Source: an uncultured Clostridia bacterium
Lineage (GTDB): Bacteria; Bacillota; Clostridia; Christensenellales; Borkfalkiaceae
Reading direction: 5' to 3'
Length of the DNA stretch: 31,855 bases
NCBI GenBank assembly: GCA_959605945.1
Contig: CAUHGY010000016.1
Coordinates: 1-31,855, forward strand
The notes under the pieces were generated by a model. It was given only the letters and a program-made list of their open reading frames with translations. It searched no databases and was not told where the DNA came from. Made by a program: the position numbers and the translations under genes. Shown one piece after another: positions 7,663 to 14,517 of the stretch. Positions within the stretch are counted from its first letter, which is position 1. Each line of letters begins with the position of its first letter.

Positions 7663-7691
7663 ATTATATCATCACTCTGTACAATTTGCAA
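7663..7691 (-). promoter_or_regulatory. Sigma-A promoter of the ABC exporter operon
   Basis: Minus strand TTGCAA (7686-7691), 17-base spacer, TATAAT (7663-7668). The -10 box lies inside the inverted repeat TGATAT-TATT-ATATCA (7656-7671), which may be a second regulator site. Confidence 0.75.
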
Positions 7692-7737
7692 CAAACAGTT
7701 TTTTGAAAATCGATGTGTATTCAACAAAACACTGCGA

Positions 7738-7757
7738 TTTGTCGGATGTACGACAAA
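7738..7757. promoter_or_regulatory. Candidate TetR operator (20-bp palindrome)
   Basis: A perfect inverted repeat TTTGTCG-6 bp-CGACAAA in the region between the ABC operon and the tetR gene. It overlaps a possible tetR promoter (TTGTCG 7739-7744, 17-base spacer, TAAAAA 7762-7767). Length and symmetry suit a TetR dimer and suggest autoregulation; binding is inferred. Confidence 0.6.
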
Positions 7758-7789
7758 CTTTTAAAAATTTTTTTCGGGAGTCATAGATT

Positions 7790-8356
7790 ATGGAAGAGAA
7801 CAGAAGAACCAAAATGACTAAAAAACTCATTCACGAAGCGTTTCTGGAACTGCTCGAACACCATGCGATAGAAAAGATCAGCGTTACCGATATCTGCAAA
7901 GTGGCGGATGTAAACCGCTCGACTTTCTACGCTTATTACAACGACGTTTCCGAATTGCTCCGCGAAATCGAAAACGAAGTGCTGAGCCAGGTGCCCGTAC
8001 CGCAGGACGCGCAGGTAATTTACACCGACAATAAAGCATATCTCGATCTGCTTGAAAAATTTTTCATATACGTAAAGGATAACGAACGCCTTTTCAATAT
8101 TCTCATAACCAAGTCGGGCAACGGTTATTTCAATCAAAAGCTCATAGAACTTATTATGAGCAAATATCAGCAGGAAAATCCGGAAAAAACGCCCGTTTTC
8201 GTGCAATACGGATATTATTACGCCATAAACGGCGTAATAGGGATTTTGAGGGTATGGATAACCCAGCACTTTCCCATTTCGCCGAAAAAATTTTCTAAAA
8301 TCGTATTAGAACTTTCTCTCCGCGCAAATTCCATACGGGAAGAAGACATCAACTGA
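7790..8356 (+). CDS. TetR/AcrR family transcriptional regulator
   Basis: A 188-residue TetR-type repressor. The N-terminal helix-turn-helix is at about residues 26-60 (EKISVTDICKVADVNRSTFY, then AYYNDVSELLREIE), the usual TetR position. The C-terminal ligand domain matches the type found with DhaS-like Firmicute regulators (YYYAINGVIGILRVWI, then a penultimate helix with FPISPKKFSKIVLEL). GGGAG precedes the start. It diverges from the ABC exporter operon, the classic arrangement for a repressor of its neighbouring exporter, and the palindrome at 7738-7757 sits between them. The inducer is unknown. Confidence 0.92.
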   Translation: MEENRRTKMTKKLIHEAFLELLEHHAIEKISVTDICKVADVNRSTFYAYYNDVSELLREIENEVLSQVPVPQDAQVIYTDNKAYLDLLEKFFIYVKDNERLFNILITKSGNGYFNQKLIELIMSKYQQENPEKTPVFVQYGYYYAINGVIGILRVWITQHFPISPKKFSKIVLELSLRANSIREEDIN

Positions 8357-8405
8357 TATTGTACGGGCGAAATTTTTAAGTACGCGATCAAATGTGCTAA
8401 AAACT

Positions 8406-8433
8406 GCGGCGGCGCTTAATTAAGCGCCGCCGC
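8406..8433. terminator. Bidirectional terminator, 28-bp perfect palindrome
   Basis: GCGGCGGCGC-TTAATTAA-GCGCCGCCGC, perfectly self-complementary, lies between the convergent tetR and anti-sigma genes and is followed by ATACTTTTTC on the plus strand. It probably terminates both. Confidence 0.8.
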
Positions 8434-8443
8434 GATACTTTTT

Positions 8444-9535
8444 CTAAACCGATTTTACGTAAGACAGTCCGTTTTTAACCAGCGAAGAACCGTCATCAAA
8501 CAAATAAACATATCCGCTGCCGTCCGTATAAACCCTGAAAGAAATATTTTTACCGTCAGCCCTGCCCCTCGCGCAGATGGTTTTTTTACCGTTTTCAACT
8601 TGCAAATCAAACAAAAATCTGTCTTTTCCCCCGACGGTGAGCATCAATTCCGTCTGCTCGCGCTCTTTCTCATATTCCACCGCCACGCTTTCGGTTATTT
8701 TCCCGTTATCGCAAAACGTATATATAAATTCTTTCTCCTGTTCGCCGCCTTCGTTCTCGGATTCGCTGTGCACTTCTACATAAGACTTTTTTTCGGAATC
8801 CGTATACGCTTTGAATGAAAGTTCGCTTTCGCTTTCATCGCCATCTTCTTCGACAGAATATTCACCCTCTACCGCATACTGTTCTTCTCCTACAAGCAGA
8901 ATTCCGGTAATGGAATATTCTTCTTCGCGCTCATCGCCTTCGCTTTCGCCTTCCGTGAATTTCTTATTGTAATACATTATATATACCGCGTTTTCTCCGT
9001 AAATACGCGGCGCGCTGATACTCATCCCGTAATCATAGTCGCCGTTGCCGCCTATATCCTTTCCGCCTATTTTTCCTTCTCCGAGCAGCTCTTCCACCAA
9101 CGGCATATATCCGTTTATGCCGTCAACGGCTTTTTCGTTTTCGTCGGCAAGCGAATAACTATCTGCCATCGGGAAATTCAAATTACCCGCAGCCGCAGCA
9201 GCCCCCAGCATTGACCCGACCGACGCAGCTCCGTAAGCATAAAAAGAATCCGCATCGGTTATATAATCGAATTTATTGTCGGGAAACAGAACGCCGGGGT
9301 TTTCCGATCGCTTTAAAAGCAACGGCAACAGTATCGAAAGACAAATTATCAGCGCAAGCGCCGCAGCTATCACGGCAAATTTTCTTCGCGATATTCCAAA
9401 AGTCCCACCATGAGCATATGAAAGCGACTGTTCCGATGTTTCGTAACCCATGCGCCGTTTTATATTTTCCTTTATCCTGTCATCGGGCAGAATTTTGTCT
9501 TTATTACAATAAAGCTCTTTTTTAATCTCATTCAT
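8444..9535 (-). CDS. Anti-sigma factor-like membrane protein with large extracellular domain
   Basis: A 363-residue single-pass membrane protein: about 50 cytoplasmic residues, one membrane helix (about 53-74, FAVIAAALALIICLSILLPL), and a 290-residue acidic extracellular domain. The cytoplasmic part has no HxxxCxxC zinc motif, so it is not a classical ZAS anti-sigma factor, but its gene overlaps the ECF sigma stop by 4 bases (ATGA), the usual cotranslation arrangement of sigma/anti-sigma pairs. The extracellular part aligns collinearly with the divergent lipoprotein: FYAYGAASVG (99-108) with VYAFSAASAG, YMPLVEELL with YMILVESLL, YSITGILLVGEEQYAV with YSISGVMIIDGTEYSI, and DNGKITES with ENGKLTER. 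It is therefore a probable sensor arm of the sigma system. The signal is unknown. Confidence 0.75.
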   Translation of the reverse strand: MNEIKKELYCNKDKILPDDRIKENIKRRMGYETSEQSLSYAHGGTFGISRRKFAVIAAALALIICLSILLPLLLKRSENPGVLFPDNKFDYITDADSFYAYGAASVGSMLGAAAAAGNLNFPMADSYSLADENEKAVDGINGYMPLVEELLGEGKIGGKDIGGNGDYDYGMSISAPRIYGENAVYIMYYNKKFTEGESEGDEREEEYSITGILLVGEEQYAVEGEYSVEEDGDESESELSFKAYTDSEKKSYVEVHSESENEGGEQEKEFIYTFCDNGKITESVAVEYEKEREQTELMLTVGGKDRFLFDLQVENGKKTICARGRADGKNISFRVYTDGSGYVYLFDDGSSLVKNGLSYVKSV

Positions 9536-10062
9536 AAATTTATATTTTCCTTTTCGAGAACAGATTTCAGTTTTCCGAGCGCAACGTTATTTTTCCATGT
9601 AACGGTAGACAGCGGAATACCGAGCATGGCGGCTACTTCTCTTCTTTTATAGCCCGCAACATGGCATAGCATTACTATTTCGTATTCATCTTTTTTCAGT
9701 TCCCTTGCCGCAAGATCGAAAATGAACGGCAATTCCGTTTCCTTTCCTGCCGCCCCGTAAAAGTGTTCGTCAAAATCGATTGCGGTTTCCCTTGAATACT
9801 TTTTAAGATGGTTCAGCGCGAGAGATCTGCCTATGGAACAAAGCCAGCCTGTAAAATTGCTCCCTTCGGTGTATTGATCTATATGCGAAAGCGCTTTAAT
9901 AAAAGTTTCTTGCAGAATATCTTCCGCATACGATTTATCTTTCAATAAATACAACACGCTAAAATAAACTATTTTGTGCGTATGCTCATAAATATAATCG
10001 AAAACTTTATAATTTCCCGCTTTCAGCAGAGAAATTTTCTTTTCAAGTTTTGTCTTCTGCAT
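9532..10062 (-). CDS. ECF-type RNA polymerase sigma factor
   Basis: A 176-residue extracytoplasmic-function sigma factor. Region 2 is visible as SYAEDILQETFIKALSHIDQY and NFTGWLCSIGRSLALNHLKK; region 4 as LKKDEYEIVMLCHVAGYKRREVAAMLGIPLSTVTWKNNVALGKLK, the -35-binding helix-turn-helix. There is no region 3, as expected. The ATG at 10062 is chosen because AGGAAGAG lies 2-9 bases upstream; an open frame reaches 10230, but that extension is unlike sigma factors and covers the promoter. It overlaps the anti-sigma gene by 4 bases. The lipoprotein gene read in the opposite direction from the same 300-bp region is its likely target. Confidence 0.92.
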   Translation of the reverse strand: MQKTKLEKKISLLKAGNYKVFDYIYEHTHKIVYFSVLYLLKDKSYAEDILQETFIKALSHIDQYTEGSNFTGWLCSIGRSLALNHLKKYSRETAIDFDEHFYGAAGKETELPFIFDLAARELKKDEYEIVMLCHVAGYKRREVAAMLGIPLSTVTWKNNVALGKLKSVLEKENINL

Positions 10063-10086
10063 AACTCTTCCTATAATAAAACAATT

Positions 10087-10092
10087 ATTATA
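10087..10092 (-). promoter_or_regulatory. -10 box upstream of the sigma/anti-sigma operon
   Basis: Minus-strand TATAAT about 25 bases before the sigma start codon. No good -35 hexamer lies at 16-18 bases, so either an activator or another sigma factor would be needed. The rest of the 303-base region 10063-10365 holds the palindrome at 10305-10327 and nothing else I can name. Confidence 0.4.
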
Positions 10093-10304
10093 CCCCTTTT
10101 TGTTGGTGAAACCGAAAAAAATTTTAAATCCGTCGCAGTAAAATCCGCAGCCGCATACATCGATTTGTTTTTGATTATTAACAGTATATAACAAATGCGA
10201 ACTTCCGTCAATAATCCAACCGAAAAGCATTAAAGAAAAATTTTTAAAAAAATTTCAAAATCCGCCAACAAAAGCGCCTTGTTCTGTTGTTATATAGGTG
10301 AAAG

Positions 10305-10327
10305 CGGAAAACTTCCGGAATTTTCCG
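10305..10327. promoter_or_regulatory. Nested palindrome upstream of the lipoprotein gene
   Basis: CGGAAAA (10305-10311) and TTTTCCG (10321-10327) enclose TTCCGGAA, itself a perfect palindrome. It ends 38 bases before the lipoprotein start codon, where a regulator or the promoter of the divergent sigma system could sit. Function is inferred. Confidence 0.4.
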
Positions 10328-10365
10328 TTTCGCATATAAAATTACACCGTTTAAGGAGAAATAAC

Positions 10366-11328
10366 ATGAAAAAAACAATAGCAGTATTTATCATCGCCTT
10401 TTCGTTAGCACTTACTGCCGGTCTTGCGGCATGCGGCGGCAATTCTAACAGCGGCAAATTCCAAAATTTCGACACAGCCGAAGAAGTTTACGCATTCAGC
10501 GCAGCCTCTGCGGGAATGATCATTTCCGCTATGGACGAAAACGCTTCGGCGCTTGCGGCCGATAAATATTCCGTCACGGAAAATGACGGAGCCGCGGCAA
10601 ACTACGTCTACAGCAAAGAAACCGACCGAACGGCTACGACAGTTTCGGAAAATTTTAATGAACTCGACAAATACATGATCCTTGTGGAAAGCCTGCTTTC
10701 CGATCAGAATTTCGGTATAAAAATCTCGCCGTCGGACAGAGAAGGTTACCGGGAAAAATCCGTCGTTTCATATAAAGATCTGAACGGGAACCCCGTAAGT
10801 TACGAAATGTTTTACAATAAAATACCCGTCAGAACCGAAATAGACGGCAGCGAGACCGAAGAAACATATTCCATTTCGGGAGTTATGATCATAGACGGCA
10901 CAGAATATTCCATCAGCGGCGAACGACGGGACGAAAACGAACACGGCGAATCGGAAAGCGAGACGGAATTTACCGTAACTCTCAGCGAATCAGCCTTTAT
11001 TAAAGTAGAACAGAACATGGAACAGGAAGACGATGAAACAGAACAGGAATACAGCTATTCTATATTTGAAAACGGAAAACTCACCGAACGGAGTGCTTTC
11101 TCTTATGAAACCGAACGCAGAGAGACCGAATTGAAAATGGTCTCTATAAACGGCGGCGAAAAACATACCTTATATTTTGAAAAAGAAAAACGCGGCAACG
11201 ATGAATTCATCAGGATCCGCATCAGCGACAACGGCATAACCGAGAGTTACAGAGTTGAGCGCATTGTAGGCACAGACGGCGAAATATCTTATTCCTACAC
11301 ACCTATAAGCAACGATTTCGACGATTAA
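10366..11328 (+). CDS. Lipoprotein homologous to the anti-sigma extracellular domain
   Basis: A 320-residue lipoprotein. The signal peptide MKKTIAVFIIAFSLALTAGL ends in the lipobox LAAC with Cys23, followed by GGNSNSG, so it should be anchored to the outer face of the membrane. The mature part is acidic and collinear with the extracellular domain of the anti-sigma protein encoded divergently: matching blocks begin at residues 41, 103, 146, 168, 195 and 231. There is no membrane helix or enzyme motif. The ATG at 10366 is preceded by AAGGAG (7 bases) and is followed directly by the signal peptide; the frame extends upstream to 10279 but without ribosome binding site. It may be the output of the ECF sigma factor or a co-sensor or decoy for the anti-sigma protein. 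Confidence 0.85.
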   Translation: MKKTIAVFIIAFSLALTAGLAACGGNSNSGKFQNFDTAEEVYAFSAASAGMIISAMDENASALAADKYSVTENDGAAANYVYSKETDRTATTVSENFNELDKYMILVESLLSDQNFGIKISPSDREGYREKSVVSYKDLNGNPVSYEMFYNKIPVRTEIDGSETEETYSISGVMIIDGTEYSISGERRDENEHGESESETEFTVTLSESAFIKVEQNMEQEDDETEQEYSYSIFENGKLTERSAFSYETERRETELKMVSINGGEKHTLYFEKEKRGNDEFIRIRISDNGITESYRVERIVGTDGEISYSYTPISNDFDD

Positions 11329-11366
11329 CCGGCTATCCCCCTGTCGGCGGGCTTTAAGCCAATCGC

Positions 11367-11396
11367 CGCGCCCGCCGCGATTTTGCGGCGGGCGCG
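11367..11396 (+). terminator. GC-rich hairpin after the lipoprotein gene
   Basis: CGCGCCCGCCGC (11367-11378), loop GATTTT, GCGGCGGGCGCG (11385-11396): a perfect 12-bp stem 38 bases after the stop. No T-run follows, so it may be a structural part of the repeat rather than a terminator. Confidence 0.4.
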
Positions 11397-11516
11397 GGAC
11401 ACGATAAAATATTTTGAAATTTTATCGTCAGCGTTGCCATTGTCGCGAACATGATTGCTTTCTTATATCCTGTTTTTAATTTAAATAGATACTTTTTATA
11501 AAGCCCCTCCCCGCCT
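11374..11516. repeat. Tandem repeat, copy A (143 bp)
   Basis: First of two adjacent near-identical units. The unit starts GCCGCGATTTTGCGGCGGGC, has an AT-rich hairpin (GATAAAAT and ATTTTATC), then GTCAGCGTTGCCATTGTCGC and an AT-rich tail, and ends CCCCTCCCCGCCT. Copy B differs mainly by a one-base length change in the GATAAA hairpin. This lies in a 397-base gene-free stretch (11329-11725). Confidence 0.9.
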
Positions 11517-11660
11517 GCCGCGATTTTGCGGCGGGCGCGGGACACGATAAATTTATTTTGAAATTTTATCGTCAGCGTTGCCATTGTCGCGAACATGATT
11601 GCTTTCTTATATCCTGTTTTTAATTTAAATAGATACTTTTTATAAAGCCCCTCCCCGCCT
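11517..11660. repeat. Tandem repeat, copy B (144 bp)
   Basis: Second unit, directly abutting copy A and followed by a partial third start (GCCGCA at 11661). The minus strand is open through both copies (11354-11596) and therefore encodes a repeated 48-residue peptide pattern, but there is no ribosome binding site or start logic; I treat it as non-coding. The unit may be an intergenic repeat family with copies elsewhere in the genome. Confidence 0.9.
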
Positions 11661-11690
11661 GCCGCAACTTCGTTGAGGCAGGCGGGGAGG
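11650..11690. terminator. Strong 14-bp hairpin at the end of the repeat array
   Basis: CCTCCCCGCCTGCC (11650-11663) pairs perfectly with GGCAGGCGGGGAGG (11677-11690), loop 13 bases. It overlaps the last bases of repeat copy B and lies 36 bases beyond the stop of the minus-strand XRE gene, so it may terminate that gene, although only a weak T-tract follows on the minus strand. Confidence 0.55.
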
Positions 11691-11725
11691 TATTATAATC
11701 CACTATATGTTCAATATTTTTTAAG

Positions 11726-11938
11726 TTATTTTTTTAATCCCAAAATCTCGTCCGCCGATACGTCCAAAATTTCACAGAGATTTGCAAACGTATCAATGGA
11801 AGGAAACTTATTCAGTCTGATATATTTACTTACGGTAGACGGATTGATTCCAAGTTTTTCGGCAATTTCTTTTTGCGTCATATTACTGTTTTTTATCTCT
11901 TCTCGTAGCCTTTTTTGTATATCCTTTAATTCTATCAT
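11726..11938 (-). CDS. XRE-family helix-turn-helix repressor
   Basis: A 70-residue protein that is almost entirely a Cro/C1-type helix-turn-helix: MTQKEIAEKLGINPSTVSKY (residues 20-39) followed by the typical IDTFANLCEILDVSADEILGL. The length is that of minimal XRE regulators with no sensor domain. The ATG at 11938 is the natural N-terminus; a TTG six codons earlier is possible. Neither has a clear ribosome binding site. It diverges from the zinc-ribbon membrane protein gene, whose promoter contains a 15-bp palindrome that is the likely operator. Confidence 0.9.
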   Translation of the reverse strand: MIELKDIQKRLREEIKNSNMTQKEIAEKLGINPSTVSKYIRLNKFPSIDTFANLCEILDVSADEILGLKK

Positions 11939-11970
11939 AAAAAAATAATAGCACAAAGGGCAATTTTATC

Positions 11971-11999
11971 TTGACAAAAGGCACACTGTGCCTTATAAT
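11971..11999 (+). promoter_or_regulatory. Perfect consensus sigma-A promoter
   Basis: TTGACA (11971-11976), exactly 17 bases, TATAAT (11994-11999). Both hexamers are fully consensus, so the promoter would be very strong unless repressed. It reads the zinc-ribbon membrane protein gene at 12029. Confidence 0.9.
11979..11993. promoter_or_regulatory. Candidate XRE operator inside promoter spacer
   Basis: AGGCACA-C-TGTGCCT, a perfect 15-bp palindrome, fills almost the whole spacer between the -35 and -10 boxes. A repressor dimer bound here would block RNA polymerase. The adjacent XRE protein is the obvious candidate; binding is inferred. Confidence 0.7.
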
Positions 12000-12028
12000 G
12001 TTATTGAGCAAAACAAAGGAGAATTATA

Positions 12029-12391
12029 ATGAATTTTTGCCCACGTTGCGGAAAAAAAATCTACGACGGCTTTACAGCCTGTCCCGAATGCGGATATCCC
12101 GTAAGAACAGAGAAAGTTTACGCGAACGATAAATCAAACGTAATAAAACTCTTTATGATATTAGAATGGAGTATAATAGTAATTTTATATTTTATCTCAG
12201 GATTGATATCCGGCGACATCGTATATGCGTTTTGTTCGTTTATTCCGATATGTTGGTGTATTCCCATGACGATTATTGCTTTCAGAAAAATCGGAGTCAG
12301 AGAAAAATTCAGCACGGGATTTAAGGTTTGCATAACCATATTCGTAAGTACGGTTGCGGGAATTTTATTATTATGCAACGACGAACTCTGA
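12029..12391 (+). CDS. Zinc-ribbon membrane protein
   Basis: A 120-residue protein. Residues 4-21 form a zinc ribbon, CPRCG...CPECGYP, the short N-terminal zinc-ribbon domain common in Firmicute membrane proteins. After a hydrophilic linker come two to three membrane helices (about 40-60 LFMILEWSIIVILYFISGLI, 62-82 and 98-117). No enzyme motif is present and the function is unknown. AAAGGAG lies 7 bases before the ATG. It is read from a perfect promoter containing the probable XRE operator, and closed by the terminator at 12423-12451, so it forms a two-gene regulatory unit with the XRE protein. Confidence 0.85.
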   Translation: MNFCPRCGKKIYDGFTACPECGYPVRTEKVYANDKSNVIKLFMILEWSIIVILYFISGLISGDIVYAFCSFIPICWCIPMTIIAFRKIGVREKFSTGFKVCITIFVSTVAGILLLCNDEL

Positions 12392-12422
12392 AAATCAATC
12401 CCCTAAATCTTTATAAAATGCA

Positions 12423-12451
12423 AAAAGGATAACGAAACCCGTTATCCTTTT
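12423..12451. terminator. Rho-independent terminator
   Basis: AAAAGGATAACG, loop AAACC, CGTTATCCTTTT: a perfect 12-bp stem with A/T tracts on both sides. Serves the zinc-ribbon gene and possibly the convergent acetyltransferase gene. Confidence 0.85.
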
Positions 12452-12512
12452 CTTATTCGGTAAAACAATCCGATTAAACATATTTCCGCTTTAATCCCGT
12501 GCGTAAAGTTTT

Positions 12513-12959
12513 CTATTTACTTCCGCGCGCGTCTTTGACCATTTGCATATAATCCAATTTTTTATAGCCCATTTTCAAATAAAGCGCAATTGCCCCTGCA
12601 TTATCGGCTTCAACTTCAAGACGGTATCTTGCCGCAGGAAATTCCCTTTCCAAAAACCCGAAAAATTCCTTTCCCAAACCCTTACCGCGATACTGCTCTC
12701 TCAAATAAATTTCTTCCAACCAGACAACGGATCCGCCCGCTTCGCGGGAAAATGTCTTTGCGAGCAGTGCGTAGCCCGCATATTTCTCCCCTTCGACAAA
12801 TATAAAACAGTCCGCATAGTCCGAAGAGCGCATCAGTTCTTCAAAAATTTTCTCGTGATACTCGTCGGGAATCGGTTTTAAAACAGCTTCCGACGAATAA
12901 AATTCCCTGCTCATTTCAAAAAACGCGGCTTTGTCGCCGCGAACCATTCTGCGTATCAT
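12513..12959 (-). CDS. GNAT family N-acetyltransferase
   Basis: A 148-residue acetyl-CoA-dependent acetyltransferase. The acetyl-CoA pyrophosphate loop is QYRGKGLGKEFF (about residues 89-100), preceded by the beta-4 strand VVWLEEIYLREQ, and followed by the motif B region YRLEVEADNAGAIALYLKMGY, all typical of the GNAT fold. The acceptor substrate is unknown. AGGATG is 4 bases before the ATG, and a good promoter lies at 12987-13015. It is divergent from the ger operon and convergent with the zinc-ribbon gene. Confidence 0.92.
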   Translation of the reverse strand: MIRRMVRGDKAAFFEMSREFYSSEAVLKPIPDEYHEKIFEELMRSSDYADCFIFVEGEKYAGYALLAKTFSREAGGSVVWLEEIYLREQYRGKGLGKEFFGFLEREFPAARYRLEVEADNAGAIALYLKMGYKKLDYMQMVKDARGSK

Positions 12960-12986
12960 GTCATCCTGCCTGAAAGTTTTTTCAAA

Positions 12987-13015
12987 AGTATATCAACAGA
13001 ATACCGTTTTGTCAA
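12987..13015 (-). promoter_or_regulatory. Sigma-A promoter of the acetyltransferase gene
   Basis: Minus strand TTGACA (13010-13015), 17-base spacer, TATACT (12987-12992). -35 fully consensus, -10 matches 5/6. Confidence 0.85.
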
Positions 13016-13056
13016 GCATACTGCATAAAAAAACGGCGTTCACCGATACTAACCGT

Positions 13057-14505
13057 ATGAAAATAACCGAAAATCTCGCGGAAAACATCAACGTCATACA
13101 AAAAAGCCTGACTTCCGACGATATTATTTTTCTTAAAATCAAAGCGGGAGAACGAGACGGCGTTTTGATTTTCGTAAAAGACATAACCGATAAAGAACTT
13201 CTCGGAGAGCTTATCTTGCGCCCTTTGAAGAGCGTTGAAGGCATGCCGGACGAGAATGCCGTGTCGGAAATATTTTTAAGCCCCGAAAAACACGTCATCG
13301 ACGATACCGATAAATTGATAGAAGAAGTTCTCGGCGGCAACGCAGCCGTTATTTTCGACGGACTTTCAAAAGGCTTTGCCTTCGGTCTTATCAAATTCGA
13401 AAAACGGTCCATAACCGAACCGTCCACTTCGACCGTTGTACACGGTCCGCGGGAAGGCTTTGTAGAAAGCCTTCCGGTAAACATAAGCCTGATGCGCAGA
13501 AAACTTAAAACTCCCGAACTGCATTTCGAAAACATGATGATCGGAAAATATTCCAAAACGGCCGTTTCGATTTGCTACATCGACGGCATAGCCGATAAAA
13601 ACCTTGTAAAAAAACTGAAAGCAAAACTGTCCGGCATAGACATCGATGCCGTGCTTGATTCTTCGTATATCGCAAAATTTTTGGGCGAACATAAAACTTC
13701 GGTATTTAAACAGCTCGGAAATACCGAAAAACCGGATATTCTTGCCGCAAAAATGCTCGAAGGCCGTATTGCCGTTCTCGTGGACGGCTCTCCCATAGCA
13801 CTGACTGTTCCCTATCTGCTTCTTGAAGATTTTCAAAGCCCCGGCGACTATTACAACTCGTCATACAGCGCCACGATATCGCGTATCATCCGCCTGACTT
13901 CGGTCATAATAGCAATAATAACCCCGGCATTTTTTGTGGCGGCAGAGTTATTCCATCTGCAGCTCATTCCTCTATCGTTTCTGCTGACCATAGTGAACAG
14001 CATCAAGGGCATACCGTTGTCGCCGAGTTTCGAGATGTTTTTCACTCTTCTGATATTTGAAATCTTAAATGAGGCCAGCGTCAGAATGCCGAAATACGTC
14101 GGTATGGTGGTTTCTATAGTCGGCGGCCTCGTTCTCGGTGAAACGGCTGTTACGGCAGGTATTATATCTGCGCCCGCGCTGATGATAATCGCGCTGTCGG
14201 GCATATGCCTTTATACAGTTCCCGAACTTGAAAAAACTTTTTCCCTGATACGTGTTTTGTTCTTGGTGATAGCCGGCTCGCTCGGCGGATACGGCCTCTT
14301 GCTGGCCATGGCGGGAACATTGATATATTTAGTATCGTTCGAAAATTACGCCACGCCGCTGCTTGCGCCGTTTTCTCCGCTTATCACCGACGATCTCAAA
14401 GACGGCATTTACAAAGGGTTTCTGATTGAACAAACCGAACGCCCGAAATCACTCAGAAACAAGAACAGAAAAAGAATGCGGCTTGCGGGCGGCAAAAACA
14501 AATAG
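13057..14505 (+). CDS. Spore germination protein, GerA family A subunit
   Basis: A 482-residue GerAA/GerBA-type subunit of a germinant receptor in the spore inner membrane. The N-terminal soluble domain (about 1-270) carries family landmarks: KSLTSDDIIFLKIK, FDGLSKGFAFGL, STSTVVHGPREGFVESLPVNISLMRRKLK, YIDGIADKNLV and GRIAVLVDGSPIALTVPYLLLEDFQSPGDYY. The C-terminal half has five to six membrane helices (SVIIAIITPAFFVAAELFHL through GSLGGYGLLLAMAGTLIYLV). The start is uncertain: the ATG at 13057 is the first ATG giving a normal N-terminus but has no ribosome binding site, and a TTG near 13009 is an alternative. CATACTG at 13017-13023 resembles a sigma-G -10 box but no matching -35 is present. 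First gene of the ger operon. Confidence 0.93.
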   Translation: MKITENLAENINVIQKSLTSDDIIFLKIKAGERDGVLIFVKDITDKELLGELILRPLKSVEGMPDENAVSEIFLSPEKHVIDDTDKLIEEVLGGNAAVIFDGLSKGFAFGLIKFEKRSITEPSTSTVVHGPREGFVESLPVNISLMRRKLKTPELHFENMMIGKYSKTAVSICYIDGIADKNLVKKLKAKLSGIDIDAVLDSSYIAKFLGEHKTSVFKQLGNTEKPDILAAKMLEGRIAVLVDGSPIALTVPYLLLEDFQSPGDYYNSSYSATISRIIRLTSVIIAIITPAFFVAAELFHLQLIPLSFLLTIVNSIKGIPLSPSFEMFFTLLIFEILNEASVRMPKYVGMVVSIVGGLVLGETAVTAGIISAPALMIIALSGICLYTVPELEKTFSLIRVLFLVIAGSLGGYGLLLAMAGTLIYLVSFENYATPLLAPFSPLITDDLKDGIYKGFLIEQTERPKSLRNKNRKRMRLAGGKNK

Positions 14506-14517
14506 ACGGAGTTAAAA

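Noticed and set aside
10063..10230. N-terminal extension of the ECF sigma factor
   Set aside because: The ATG at 10062 has the ribosome binding site; the extension covers the -10 box and is unlike sigma factors.
10279..10365. N-terminal extension of the lipoprotein
   Set aside because: It would bury the signal peptide and lipobox; ATG at 10366 has AAGGAG at correct distance.
11354..11596. Minus-strand frame encoding a repeated MFATMATLTIKFQN pattern
   Set aside because: It only reflects the 143/144-bp tandem repeat; no ribosome binding site, and the frame runs through GC and AT hairpins.
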